From CSP1-1 sp035620615 (GTDB lineage: Archaea > Thermoproteota > Nitrososphaeria > Nitrososphaerales > Nitrosopumilaceae), in assembly GCA_035620615.1 (NCBI GenBank), contig DASPGM010000006.1, positions 1 to 64,000 of the forward strand: a DNA stretch of 64,000 nt, read 5' to 3'. The notes beneath the pieces were generated by a model that was not told where the DNA came from, searched no databases, and saw nothing but the letters and a program-made list of their open reading frames with translations. The position numbers and the translations under genes were made by a program. Positions 25,030 through 32,880 of the stretch are shown here, piece after piece. Position 1 is the first letter of the stretch; every line of letters starts with the position of its first letter.

Positions 25030-25353
25030 ATGTCTGAAGTTCCTGAATACAGGATTCAACAAATAGTAGATAATGGTCAGATTGTTCAAATGACTCTAGC
25101 TGAAGATGTCCCTACAGAGCCGGTTTCTCAAAAACAAATGATTATGGATTCTGTGGCAAAAAAATTGGATCCTGAAATAAAAGAACAGGTGACCCCATTA
25201 TTGGAAGCAATACTTCAAGCCCAACCAACAATTCAGATAAAAAGTTACCAACATACTTCAATTACTATCACCATGCCAAAAAGTAGGTACGAGCGAATGG
25301 GTCGACCTCAAGTTGGTCAAAAACTAGAAATCAATATTAGAAAAATTTCTTAA
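25030..25353 (+). CDS. Conserved hypothetical protein
   Basis: The product has 107 residues from ATG 25030 (MSEVPEYRIQQIVDNGQIVQ); an in-frame TTG at 25024 is less likely. It is soluble, acidic and without Cys. The pattern of a short strand region, a central helix (PEIKEQVTPLLEAILQAQPT) and C-terminal strands (HTSITITMPKSRYERMG, KLEINIRKIS) suggests a small alpha/beta fold. The stop overlaps the stop of the convergent YyaL gene. Family not recognised. Confidence 0.6.
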   Translation: MSEVPEYRIQQIVDNGQIVQMTLAEDVPTEPVSQKQMIMDSVAKKLDPEIKEQVTPLLEAILQAQPTIQIKSYQHTSITITMPKSRYERMGRPQVGQKLEINIRKIS

Positions 25354-27380
25354 AGATGTTTTTCTATATCTGAAACAGATTCTAGAGGCAAGGAGCATGA
25401 AAAATTCTTGCAAATAAAAACAGAAGTTTTTTCATTTTTGAATTCTTTTCCATCAAAGAAAGGGAAGTTTTTGAGATTTTTTAATTGATTATCATCGTTT
25501 ACAATAACAAGAATTGATTCAGGAAGAAATTTTTCAGACAAGTATTTAGTTATTTCTGAATTTTTTGGATTTAAGACTGTAATCTCAAGTGGTTTTTGCA
25601 AATACATGTAAATTGTATTTAGAAGATATCCAAAACCAAATGGATTCTCAGCCGCCATCATAGCTTGGGACTTCATCACTTCTAAGGAAATGTCTAGGAA
25701 TTTTTTGTCGTGTGTTAAATGGTAGAGTCGTAAAAGGCAAAATGAAGCAACTGAATTACCAGAAGGCATTGAGAGATCATAATTACTTTTTGGCCTAATG
25801 ATCAACTTTTCAGTAGTAACATCTGTCATAAAGAAGTTTTTTTGTTCTGGATCCCAAAAATTATTTATTAAATAATTTCCAAAAGCGATTGCAGATTCCA
25901 GATATTTTAATTTTGGATTTACCTCAAAGACGTCTAAAAGTGCATTAATAAAATATGAATAATCTTCAAGATATGCAGGAATCTTTGAAATGCCATTTTT
26001 GTAAGTATGTAAAAGAACATTGTTTTGGACCAGATTATTTTCTATAAATGAAATACATTTCTCAGCTGCATCTAGGAATGACTGTTCATTGGAGATTCTA
26101 AATCCTTTAGAAAGAGCAGTAATCATCAAGGAATTCCATGAAGTTAGGATTTTGTCATCCAAGCCGGGATGAATTCTTTTAGAGCGAACCTCTAAGAGAT
26201 TCTTGATTCCGGTATTAAGAATGCTTTTTACTTGCTCTTCTGTTTTACCAAATTTGAATGCTATAGAGGATAAGGAGATATTATTACACAGAATTGTTTT
26301 TCCTTCAAAATTTCCTCCGTCTGTAACGTCATAATAAAGACAAAACAATTCAGAATCATTTCCTAAAATTTTTTGAATTTCGCTTTTATTCCATACGTAG
26401 TATTTACCCTCTTCTCCCTCTGAATCCGCGTCTTGTGCGGAATAGAATCCTCCTTCAGGAGAAGTCATTTCTGTTAATACATAATTCAATGTTTTTGTTA
26501 CAACTTCAAGATAAAATTGATCCTTTGTAATTTGATATGCTTCTGCATATACAACTGGAATTAATGCATTATCATAAAGCATTTTTTCAAAATGAGGAAC
26601 TAACCATCTTGAATCAGTAGAATATCGATGAAACCCTCCACCCAATTGATCAAAAATTCCGCCTTGAGCCATTTTTCGTAGTGTTTTTAATGCAAATTCT
26701 TGGAATTTTGAAATTCGTGAGAGTTTAGAATATCTTAACAAAAAAGAAAGATTTGCAGAATTTGGAAATTTAGGAGCACTTCCAAAACCTCCATAGACTG
26801 GATCCCCTAATTGAATTAGATTTACAGCAGCCTCATCTAAAATGGAATTTTCAAGAGATTCAAATGTAGAAGAGGTTTCGATTCTTTGAAGATTTATTAA
26901 AAAATTTTCTGCTGTTTTTATAATATCGTTAGGCTTTTCTTTCCAGGATTGAGCAAGCTGTCGAAGCAGACTTCCAAATCCTGGTCTACCATAAGAATCC
27001 AAAATTGGAAAATATGTTCCAACATAGAAAGGTTTTTGATCTGGAGTTAGAAAAACGCTTAGTGGCCATCCTCCTTGGCCTGTAGCAATTTGACATACCT
27101 TTTGATAAATATCATCTATGTCAGGTCGTTCCTCCCTGTCTACTTTGATATTTATAAAATTCTCATTCATTATTTTAGCAATTTCCGTATTTTCAAAAGA
27201 TTCATGAGCCATTACATGGCACCAATGACAAGAGCTATAGCCAATACTCAAAAAAATTGGCTTGTTTTCTTCAATGGCTCGTTTTAGAGTAGATTCATTC
27301 CAAGCATACCAGTTTACAGGGTTTTTTGCATGTTGTAAAAGATAAGGACTTGATTCGTGGATTAGATCATTTCCAGGCAT
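25350..27380 (-). CDS. YyaL/DUF255 thioredoxin-domain protein (SPATA20 family)
   Basis: The protein has 676 residues, normal for the family. The N-terminal thioredoxin-like domain has the family signatures NPVNWYAWNESTLKRA, GYSSCHWCHVMAHESF (CxxC), VDREERPDIDDIY and GGWPLSVFLTPD. The rest is an (alpha/alpha)6-barrel-like region similar to N-acylglucosamine epimerase or cellobiose epimerase folds (HFEKMLYDNALI; QDADSEGEEGKYYVW). The biochemical role of this universal family is unresolved; redox handling or sugar epimerisation are the proposals I know of. Monocistronic. Confidence 0.92.
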   Translation of the reverse strand: MPGNDLIHESSPYLLQHAKNPVNWYAWNESTLKRAIEENKPIFLSIGYSSCHWCHVMAHESFENTEIAKIMNENFINIKVDREERPDIDDIYQKVCQIATGQGGWPLSVFLTPDQKPFYVGTYFPILDSYGRPGFGSLLRQLAQSWKEKPNDIIKTAENFLINLQRIETSSTFESLENSILDEAAVNLIQLGDPVYGGFGSAPKFPNSANLSFLLRYSKLSRISKFQEFALKTLRKMAQGGIFDQLGGGFHRYSTDSRWLVPHFEKMLYDNALIPVVYAEAYQITKDQFYLEVVTKTLNYVLTEMTSPEGGFYSAQDADSEGEEGKYYVWNKSEIQKILGNDSELFCLYYDVTDGGNFEGKTILCNNISLSSIAFKFGKTEEQVKSILNTGIKNLLEVRSKRIHPGLDDKILTSWNSLMITALSKGFRISNEQSFLDAAEKCISFIENNLVQNNVLLHTYKNGISKIPAYLEDYSYFINALLDVFEVNPKLKYLESAIAFGNYLINNFWDPEQKNFFMTDVTTEKLIIRPKSNYDLSMPSGNSVASFCLLRLYHLTHDKKFLDISLEVMKSQAMMAAENPFGFGYLLNTIYMYLQKPLEITVLNPKNSEITKYLSEKFLPESILVIVNDDNQLKNLKNFPFFDGKEFKNEKTSVFICKNFSCSLPLESVSDIEKHL

Positions 27381-27540
27381 AAAATTTGTAAGACTAGTAT
27401 CTATTTGTAGTTACTTGCTTTAGTAAGAAATTTAAAAATTAGATAAAACCAAAAAATAGGAAAAATGCATTTAATGTGTGTTGTAAAAAACAAACAACAA
27501 AACAAATCCTATGAAGGATATCATATAGTAGAGTAAAAAA

Positions 27541-27942
27541 TTGCCTATTAACATACTGATAGCAGAGGATGAAGAGGACATTGCAGAACAATACCGTATG
27601 GGATTTGAAGAAAAAGGACACAAGGTGAAAATTACTCATAATGGGGTAGAATGTATTAATGAATATCGTCGAGCGCGTCAAACATATGGACAAAATGGGT
27701 CTCAGATTTACGATGTAGTAATAATTGATCATAACATGCCACTAAAAGATGGGGCAACGTTAGCTGAAGAAATTCGAGAGATTAATCCGGAACAACTTAT
27801 AGTGTTTGCAACTGCTTATGGAAATCAGCTTATTATGAATTTGGAAAAATTTGAGAATGTAGATATTGTTGCAAAGCCCTTATCAATAAATAATTTAATC
27901 CAAATGGTAGAAGATCGACATTACAAGACGATTGAAGCCTAA
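27541..27942 (+). CDS. Stand-alone response regulator receiver (CheY-like)
   Basis: The protein has 133 residues from TTG 27541. It is a single receiver domain: acidic pocket AEDEEDIAEQ, phospho-acceptor D63 in VVIIDHNMPLKDG, T in FATAYGN and K in IVAKPLS. There is a small insertion (RRARQTYGQNGSQ) between helix 2 and strand 3. No output domain, so it works by protein contact or as a phosphate relay. No kinase is adjacent; the nearest is at 21287-22816. Confidence 0.9.
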   Translation: MPINILIAEDEEDIAEQYRMGFEEKGHKVKITHNGVECINEYRRARQTYGQNGSQIYDVVIIDHNMPLKDGATLAEEIREINPEQLIVFATAYGNQLIMNLEKFENVDIVAKPLSINNLIQMVEDRHYKTIEA

Positions 27943-28170
27943 TCAGATTCCTTGTCTGCCTTCTTCTATTTCATAAATTGCGACATTAATTCTTGCAAGT
28001 AATTTCATTTTAGATTTATGCGCTTTTTTACTATGGCTATAGTCCTTTTTTTCTACCAAAATCTGAAGTCGTTTTAATTGTTCTAAGTTTAACTCTTTGA
28101 GACCTTTATTTGAAACAATCTCTAATAATTTAACTCGATCTAAGTCGTCTTGAGAAATTTTAGAAGTCAT
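27943..28170 (-). CDS. Small basic hypothetical protein
   Basis: From ATG 28170 (MTSKISQDDLDRVKLLEIVS) the product has 75 residues. It is helical and Lys-rich in the middle (KKDYSHSKKAHKSKMK), with a short acidic end (EIEEGRQGI). It ends directly at the stop of the convergent receiver gene. The basic stretch could contact nucleic acid. Family not recognised. Confidence 0.55.
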   Translation of the reverse strand: MTSKISQDDLDRVKLLEIVSNKGLKELNLEQLKRLQILVEKKDYSHSKKAHKSKMKLLARINVAIYEIEEGRQGI

Positions 28171-28265
28171 AATAATTAATTGATTATACAAAGTATATTC
28201 ATATTTTTCAGACTCGGGGAATGTAAAAATACAGTTTATGAACTAGTATTTCTATGGGGGGAAAA

Positions 28266-29291
28266 ATGAAGGCTATGGTTTTATCTAAATTGGGCCCAAT
28301 TGAATCAAATCCATTAAAACTAACAGAAATCGATAGGCATAAAATTAGTCGGCCTAATGAGATGCTAATTAAAATCGAAGCGTGTGGAGTATGTCATTCT
28401 CAATTACATAGTATAGAAGGCGATTGGAAAGATTTAGGATTTCCATCCATGCTTCCAACTGTACCTGGTCATGAGGTTGTAGGAAAGGTAGTTGAGATTG
28501 GAAAAAAAGTTTCAAAATTTAAGATAGGCGATAGAATAGGAATCTCTCCTTTACTTGAATCATGTATGAAATGTCAATACTGTAAGGAAGGCAATGAACA
28601 ACTATGTGAATCAATTGAAGTATTGGGGGAATCTCTAAAGGGTGGATACGCAGAATATGTTACGGTAACTGAAGATTTTGCAACAAAAATTCCAGATACA
28701 ATGAAGCCAGAATATGCAGCACCTTTGTTTTGTGCAGGTATTACTGCATACAAAGCAGTAAAGGCAAGTGAGCCATCCAAAAATAAAAAAATTGGAATTT
28801 TTGGGATTGGAGGTGTAGGACACATGGCAATTCAATTTGCAGTTTTAGAGGGGGCTAAAGTCATAGCAATTTCAAGAAATAAAAAACATTTAGATATTGC
28901 AAAAAAGTTGGGTGCATCTACTTCCATAGTCTATAACCAAGATCAAGAAAAATTTTTAAAAGAATTAAAAGAAAAAGTTGGTTTGTTAGATGCGGCAATT
29001 GTATTTGCCCCCTCAGATAATGTAACAAGTACTGCGATTAATTCAATTAAGAAAGGAGGTTTAGTGGTTATAGGAACAATCAGTCAAATTACAAATTTTG
29101 TAGCCTTTGAAGAAAAAACTATTCGAGGAACTCTAATAGGTTCCAGAAGAGATATGAAAGAGGTAATCAGAATTGCAGATGAAAAAAATATTAAAGTTAT
29201 TTCAGAAGTATATCGTCTAGATCAAGCAAATGAAATTTTAGCTAAACTAAAAACTTCAGAAATTGAGGCACGCGCAGTTTTAGTCCCTTAA
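28266..29291 (+). CDS. Zinc-dependent alcohol dehydrogenase (MDR superfamily)
   Basis: I use ATG 28266 (MKAMVLSKLG); ATG 28254 would add four residues. Length is 341. Catalytic zinc ligands are in CGVCHSQLH and the GHEVVGKV segment. Structural zinc is held by C-x2-C-x2-C-x7-C (CMKCQYCKEGNEQLC). The nucleotide-binding Rossmann motif is FGIGGVGHMAIQ. The type is class III-like medium-chain dehydrogenase, probably NAD(P)H-dependent aldehyde/alcohol interconversion. Physiological substrate unknown. Monocistronic, with an AT-rich promoter region just upstream. Confidence 0.92.
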   Translation: MKAMVLSKLGPIESNPLKLTEIDRHKISRPNEMLIKIEACGVCHSQLHSIEGDWKDLGFPSMLPTVPGHEVVGKVVEIGKKVSKFKIGDRIGISPLLESCMKCQYCKEGNEQLCESIEVLGESLKGGYAEYVTVTEDFATKIPDTMKPEYAAPLFCAGITAYKAVKASEPSKNKKIGIFGIGGVGHMAIQFAVLEGAKVIAISRNKKHLDIAKKLGASTSIVYNQDQEKFLKELKEKVGLLDAAIVFAPSDNVTSTAINSIKKGGLVVIGTISQITNFVAFEEKTIRGTLIGSRRDMKEVIRIADEKNIKVISEVYRLDQANEILAKLKTSEIEARAVLVP

Positions 29292-29314
29292 CTTGTAAAT
29301 TAAATCGACTGCGG

Positions 29315-29542
29315 TCATCTATTAGATAATCGCTTTGCTTTAACAAATTTCCAAATCTTTTTTGTCATCTCACTTGGAGTAATATTGCCTTTACCAAAAA
29401 CCTCTTCAACAGTTTCTTTTCTACCTGAAAAACTTATTGCATATCCGCCAAAAGGCTGTTTTTTTCCTCTAGATTTTGGTTTTGATTTAGATTTTGTTTT
29501 TCTGCTGGTGGTTCTCTTTTTTGATTTTCTTTTTGTGGCCAA
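29315..29542 (-). CDS. Small Lys/Arg-rich basic protein
   Basis: The protein has 75 residues. The first ~30 are a Lys/Arg/Ser tail (MATKRKSKKRTTSRKTKSKS) like a histone or chromatin tail. The remainder is a compact domain (PFGGYAISFSGRKETVEEVF, then ITPSEMTKKIWKFVKAKR). The last helix vaguely recalls the SWIB domain end (T-x3-KK-W-Y-K). It is probably a nucleic-acid-associated protein; the SWIB link is weak. Confidence 0.6.
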   Translation of the reverse strand: MATKRKSKKRTTSRKTKSKSKPKSRGKKQPFGGYAISFSGRKETVEEVFGKGNITPSEMTKKIWKFVKAKRLSNR

Positions 29543-29695
29543 ATTCTTCTAAGGTCAAATGTAACTTAGGGGATTATAATATTTGCGAATGATTACAGTC
29601 ACAAAAGGAGGCTATCTCGAAAATAAGTTGTAAACTAGGTGTTCATTCAAACGAACAGCATAATCTAATTTTATGAATTTTGGAAATAGTTCATT

Positions 29696-31141
29696 ATGTG
29701 GAATAGCGTATTTGTATTAATTATTGGAGTAATTCTAAGTTTAGCTGTTTTTTCTCCTAGTCCATCATTAGCAGCTCATCAGTCTGGCGTTACGTGGCAA
29801 CTAGTAGTCATTTCAAGTGAACCAGCATGTAGTGGGTATCATCATTATATGGTAGAAAAATACCATGACATTACAGAAAAATATCTTGATCTCTATGAAT
29901 TAAAAGATTCACAGTATAAACCGGAATGTTATACTGAAAAAAGTTTTACAAAAGAATTTGAAAAACCTTCTGATTTGGATCTCTTAATTTTAGTCTATGA
30001 TAGGGATAAGGGAAGAGCCGAGTTGCATACTCAGGACGTAGGTGGACTATACATACACCAAGGAAATGATTTGAGTACAAAGCACACAATAATTATTTGT
30101 GATTGCCCAAATTTCAAATATTCGGATCCGGTCTGGATTCTAAGTCATGAGATTTCTCATTTTGTTTTAAACTTTTTAGGATTTGATATGAATGTAGTTG
30201 AAAAAGAAATTCACGGATTAGATCACAAATTTGATAGTTGTGTTGAAGGTGTGTATGATGATTTATGTACCACTGTTAAAACAAAAATCTATACACAAAG
30301 ATCCGATTGGGTAGTTATGAAGCCATATGAGCCAGCGATTGGAAAAGAGCCACCTTCCCCCTTAGTCGAAAAAGTTTCGCTAGAATCGCCAATCCAAACC
30401 ATGATGATGAAGCAAATTACAAAATGGTGGCTTGCTGGAGAAATTTCTGATCAAAATTATATTAATAGTTTGAATATTTTATCAGGAAAATCAAATGAAG
30501 ATAAAATTATCCCTAGTGGTATTTTTGAAGATAGTTCCTTTTTAATACTTTCAGAAGCTAAAAACAATATTAAAAACGAGACACTAGCAGAAGATACAAC
30601 ATTAAAAATATCTGAAAATATTAATGAGCTCAATGAGTCAATTGTTAAAAAAAATTCCAGTTTTTCACCAGAAGATGAAAAAGTATTTCTTGATTGGATA
30701 GAAATAAAATCATCTGCTTGGAATTCTAACCAAATTAGTGATGATGAATTTATTTCAGAAATTGAAAAGATTTTGGATTCTTCCAAAATTGATTTGTATC
30801 TAGATTATCTTGATAATCTATCTGTAGAAGAGTTAGTTTCTAAAGCAAGCAATTATGAAAAGGAAGGAAAATTCAGGAACGCTTTGTCATATTATGATAG
30901 GGCAATCATCATAGGTTTGGAATTAGAAGGAGATGAAATTAATGCATTAATAGGAAAAGGTTCAGTTTTAAATTCACTTGGCCAATATGATTCTGCAATC
31001 GCATATTTTGATAATGTTTTAGAGATAGAGCCAGACAATATTGACGCATTAAAAAAGAAAGCATTTACACTCTCCCAGTTAGGGCAAATTGAGGAAGCAA
31101 AAAAATATTTTAAAATTGCATCCCAGATTAAATTAAAATAA
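29696..31141 (+). CDS. Secreted HExxH putative zinc metalloprotease with TPR repeats
   Basis: The protein has 481 residues with a signal peptide (about 1-27, ending SLA). The zinc motif is WILSHEISHFVL (H151, E152, H155), preceded by the conserved CDC and followed by FDSC and DDLC. This domain is paralogous to 15553-16710. After a linker, the C-terminal ~110 residues form TPR-like helix pairs (YEKEGKFRNALSYYDRAIII, GQYDSAIAYFDNVLEIEPDN, GQIEEAKKYFKIASQI). TPRs suggest assembly with partner proteins at the cell surface. Stand-alone gene with its own upstream AT-rich region. Activity is inferred from the motif. Confidence 0.72.
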   Translation: MWNSVFVLIIGVILSLAVFSPSPSLAAHQSGVTWQLVVISSEPACSGYHHYMVEKYHDITEKYLDLYELKDSQYKPECYTEKSFTKEFEKPSDLDLLILVYDRDKGRAELHTQDVGGLYIHQGNDLSTKHTIIICDCPNFKYSDPVWILSHEISHFVLNFLGFDMNVVEKEIHGLDHKFDSCVEGVYDDLCTTVKTKIYTQRSDWVVMKPYEPAIGKEPPSPLVEKVSLESPIQTMMMKQITKWWLAGEISDQNYINSLNILSGKSNEDKIIPSGIFEDSSFLILSEAKNNIKNETLAEDTTLKISENINELNESIVKKNSSFSPEDEKVFLDWIEIKSSAWNSNQISDDEFISEIEKILDSSKIDLYLDYLDNLSVEELVSKASNYEKEGKFRNALSYYDRAIIIGLELEGDEINALIGKGSVLNSLGQYDSAIAYFDNVLEIEPDNIDALKKKAFTLSQLGQIEEAKKYFKIASQIKLK

Positions 31142-31178
31142 TTTTAGGCTTAAATAAAAGGCAAATGTTCTTTGAATT

Positions 31179-31331
31179 GTGAATTGCAGAAGATGTCATC
31201 ATACAGACCAAACTCATAAACAATCTGATGAAAACATTTCGCTTCTTAGACTAGGTAGTTGTCAAATTCCACATTGTACTTGTAAGCAATATCTTGATGC
31301 CATAAAAGAGATTGACGAGGAATTATTGTAA
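31179..31331 (+). CDS. Small Cys/His-rich probable zinc-binding protein
   Basis: This 50-residue ORF starts at GTG 31179 and has an in-frame stop two codons upstream. It reads MNCRRCHHTDQTHKQSDENI, then LGSCQIPHCTCKQYLDA and an acidic helix. CxxCHH at the start and CxxxxHCxC later give enough ligands for one or two metal ions. It lies 40 bp upstream of a small helical gene on the same strand. Coding nature is supported by ligand spacing, not by a known family. Confidence 0.55.
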   Translation: MNCRRCHHTDQTHKQSDENISLLRLGSCQIPHCTCKQYLDAIKEIDEELL

Positions 31332-31370
31332 GTAAATAGTTCATATATCAACTCATAAGAAATTACCTAT

Positions 31371-31604
31371 ATGAAAAAACATTCACCCCCAGAGGAAATG
31401 AGAAAAAACCTTGATAATTTGTTAGCAAAAATCAATGCATTAGAGGTTTCTGCTCCTGATGAATACCAAAAGGGAGTAGTTAAGGTATTACGAGTTTTAA
31501 TTGAAGGGCAAATTCATTCAATAAATGAGTTTGAGCATCTGAAAAAAGCCATAGATCTAGTTACATTGCAACTTTTTGATACTCAAAATAAAATAAAATC
31601 ATGA
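31371..31604 (+). CDS. Small helical hypothetical protein
   Basis: The protein has 77 residues, all helical, with amphipathic heptads (EEMRKNLDNLLAKINALEVS and HLKKAIDLVTLQLFDTQNKI). No Cys, no membrane segment. Probably co-transcribed with the small Cys/His protein just upstream. The 3' end overlaps the stop of the convergent zinc ribbon. Family not recognised. Confidence 0.55.
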   Translation: MKKHSPPEEMRKNLDNLLAKINALEVSAPDEYQKGVVKVLRVLIEGQIHSINEFEHLKKAIDLVTLQLFDTQNKIKS

Positions 31605-31709
31605 CTTTATTGCAGTATCACTTAACCCACAACTAACACATTTCATTAAAATGGAGTTTTTTAATTCTTTTCCTTTTTCCATTACAGAACCACAGCAAGG
31701 ACATTTCAT
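31599..31709 (-). CDS. Mini zinc-ribbon protein (36 residues)
   Basis: The reverse strand reads MKCPCCGSVMEKGKELKNSI, then LMKCVSCGLSDTAIKS and stop. Two CxxC knuckles (CPCCG, CVSCG) separated by ~20 residues form a textbook zinc ribbon. The ORF is too short for most gene finders, but the motif density makes it credible. It lies 35 bp after the end of the next minus-strand gene (31745-32071) and may be co-transcribed with it. Such mini-ribbons bind RNA, DNA or proteins; this target is unknown. Confidence 0.6.
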   Translation of the reverse strand: MKCPCCGSVMEKGKELKNSILMKCVSCGLSDTAIKS

Positions 31710-31744
31710 TGATTTTTCAATTTATCAAAAGATAATTCAATTAT

Positions 31745-32071
31745 TTAATCTTCCACATTACAAATTGGTTTATACAATTCTAAAGCTTTTGTTACAAGTC
31801 TTTTTCTATCTTTTTCTTCAGAATCTGGCATTTGATAAATAGAAAGATAAAGATTATTTTCAGATCCTGCATGGGTAAGCCAACATTTAAATTTTTTATG
31901 TTTTGTAAAAAAATTGTTTTCGTTTGTATTCTCTAATTCGTCAACGTATATAATTTTAAAAGTATCCTTGTTACGTGCAAGTATTACATAAACCACTTTT
32001 CCCATAGGTGGCCCCCACTCAGCCAGATTTATTGGACCTAAAAATTCATAATGAAGAATTTGGATGGTCAT
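31745..32071 (-). CDS. Conserved hypothetical protein
   Basis: From ATG 32071 (MTIQILHYEFLGPINLAEWG) the product has 108 residues; an ATG at 32086 would add five. It has alternating strands (KVVYVILARNKDTFKIIYVD, CWLTHAGSENNLYLSIYQMP) and a C-terminal helix ending KPICNVED. The conserved-looking FLGPINLAEWGPPMGKVVY opening is unknown to me. Two Cys. Soluble. Confidence 0.6.
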   Translation of the reverse strand: MTIQILHYEFLGPINLAEWGPPMGKVVYVILARNKDTFKIIYVDELENTNENNFFTKHKKFKCWLTHAGSENNLYLSIYQMPDSEEKDRKRLVTKALELYKPICNVED

Positions 32072-32150
32072 ATGGATCTTAAACAATGCAATCTATTGTT
32101 TTTTGTGCTAAATTAGTCCATTTTTAGCCTTTTTTGGTAGACCATGTTGC

Positions 32151-32165
32151 TGTGCATATTGCACA
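32151..32165 (+). promoter_or_regulatory. TGTGCA-N3-TGCACA palindrome upstream of pilin gene (site A)
   Basis: TGTGCATATTGCACA is a perfect 6-bp inverted repeat with a 3-base spacer, ending 43 bp before the pilin ATG at 32209. Related palindromes stand at the same distance before the pilin at 36620 and the pilus ATPase at 42193. The position upstream of the presumed TATA box suggests an activator site. Confidence 0.55.
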
Positions 32166-32208
32166 CAAAACCGGTTAACAACCAACCCGAGATACCCTAT
32201 ATCAACAA

Positions 32209-32838
32209 ATGAAAACAACTACCCTAAAACCAAAAGAACTGAGAACAAGTCACAAAGGGGTTGCTCCAATTATTGCAACTTTACTTATGGTTGCAATTGC
32301 TGTTGTGGGAGGTACGATTATCTTTGTATTTGCACAAGGATTCTTTAGCTCTTCACAAATCAGTGGAACTCCACAGATTGAAGCAATCAAAATCTTAGGA
32401 TACGATGCAAGAGCAGTAACTGCCTTAAGAGCACATGATGGAAATCTTATGCTAGCTGGTTCTGCTGGCAACGGAGACCCAAACGTACAGCAAGGTGAGA
32501 GAGTTGCAATATATCTTACCAATGACAGTGTACAAAAAATTGTCTTAGGCGAGGTAAGCTTTGGTGGATACATCTACCAATATGTAGATGCATCAGCTAC
32601 AGGATTAGGCGCATATATTGATCCAAACATTCCACAAGGCAACTATACAATGCTGACTCAAACTCCAGATACATTATTGGCTACTGGAGCAGGTGAACTT
32701 GCACCAGGTCAAACTGCAACAGTAGTACTGGATCTTGATAGCGACCTAAGAGTAGGACGTTCTTCACAGTTCAAAGTAACGACTTCTAACGGTAATGTGT
32801 TTGTAGGAACAGTTTCCGTTGGACAACAAAGTGGTTAA
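32209..32838 (+). CDS. Archaeal type IV pilin-like protein (class III signal peptide)
   Basis: The protein has 209 residues. The N-terminus has a basic leader and a prepilin peptidase site, SHKG17|VAPIIATLLMVAI, followed by a long hydrophobic helix. This is the archaeal pilin N-terminal domain. The exported part has a GYDAR segment shared with the pilin-like proteins at 36620 (GFDAR) and 39385 (SYDTR). It is likely the major pilin or an abundant one, given the clean promoter with palindrome site A and the T-tract after the gene. It is followed at once by a large surface protein. Confidence 0.8.
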   Translation: MKTTTLKPKELRTSHKGVAPIIATLLMVAIAVVGGTIIFVFAQGFFSSSQISGTPQIEAIKILGYDARAVTALRAHDGNLMLAGSAGNGDPNVQQGERVAIYLTNDSVQKIVLGEVSFGGYIYQYVDASATGLGAYIDPNIPQGNYTMLTQTPDTLLATGAGELAPGQTATVVLDLDSDLRVGRSSQFKVTTSNGNVFVGTVSVGQQSG

Positions 32839-32848
32839 CCCCACTCCC

Positions 32849-32862
32849 TTTTTTTCCTTTTT
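32849..32862 (+). terminator. T-rich terminator after pilin gene
   Basis: The T-rich tract TTTTTTTCCTTTTT follows the pilin stop by ~10 bases. Archaeal termination needs little more than such T-runs. It separates the pilin from the large surface protein gene starting at 32881, though read-through is possible. Confidence 0.45.
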
Positions 32863-32880
32863 ATGGAGATACGATAAAAA

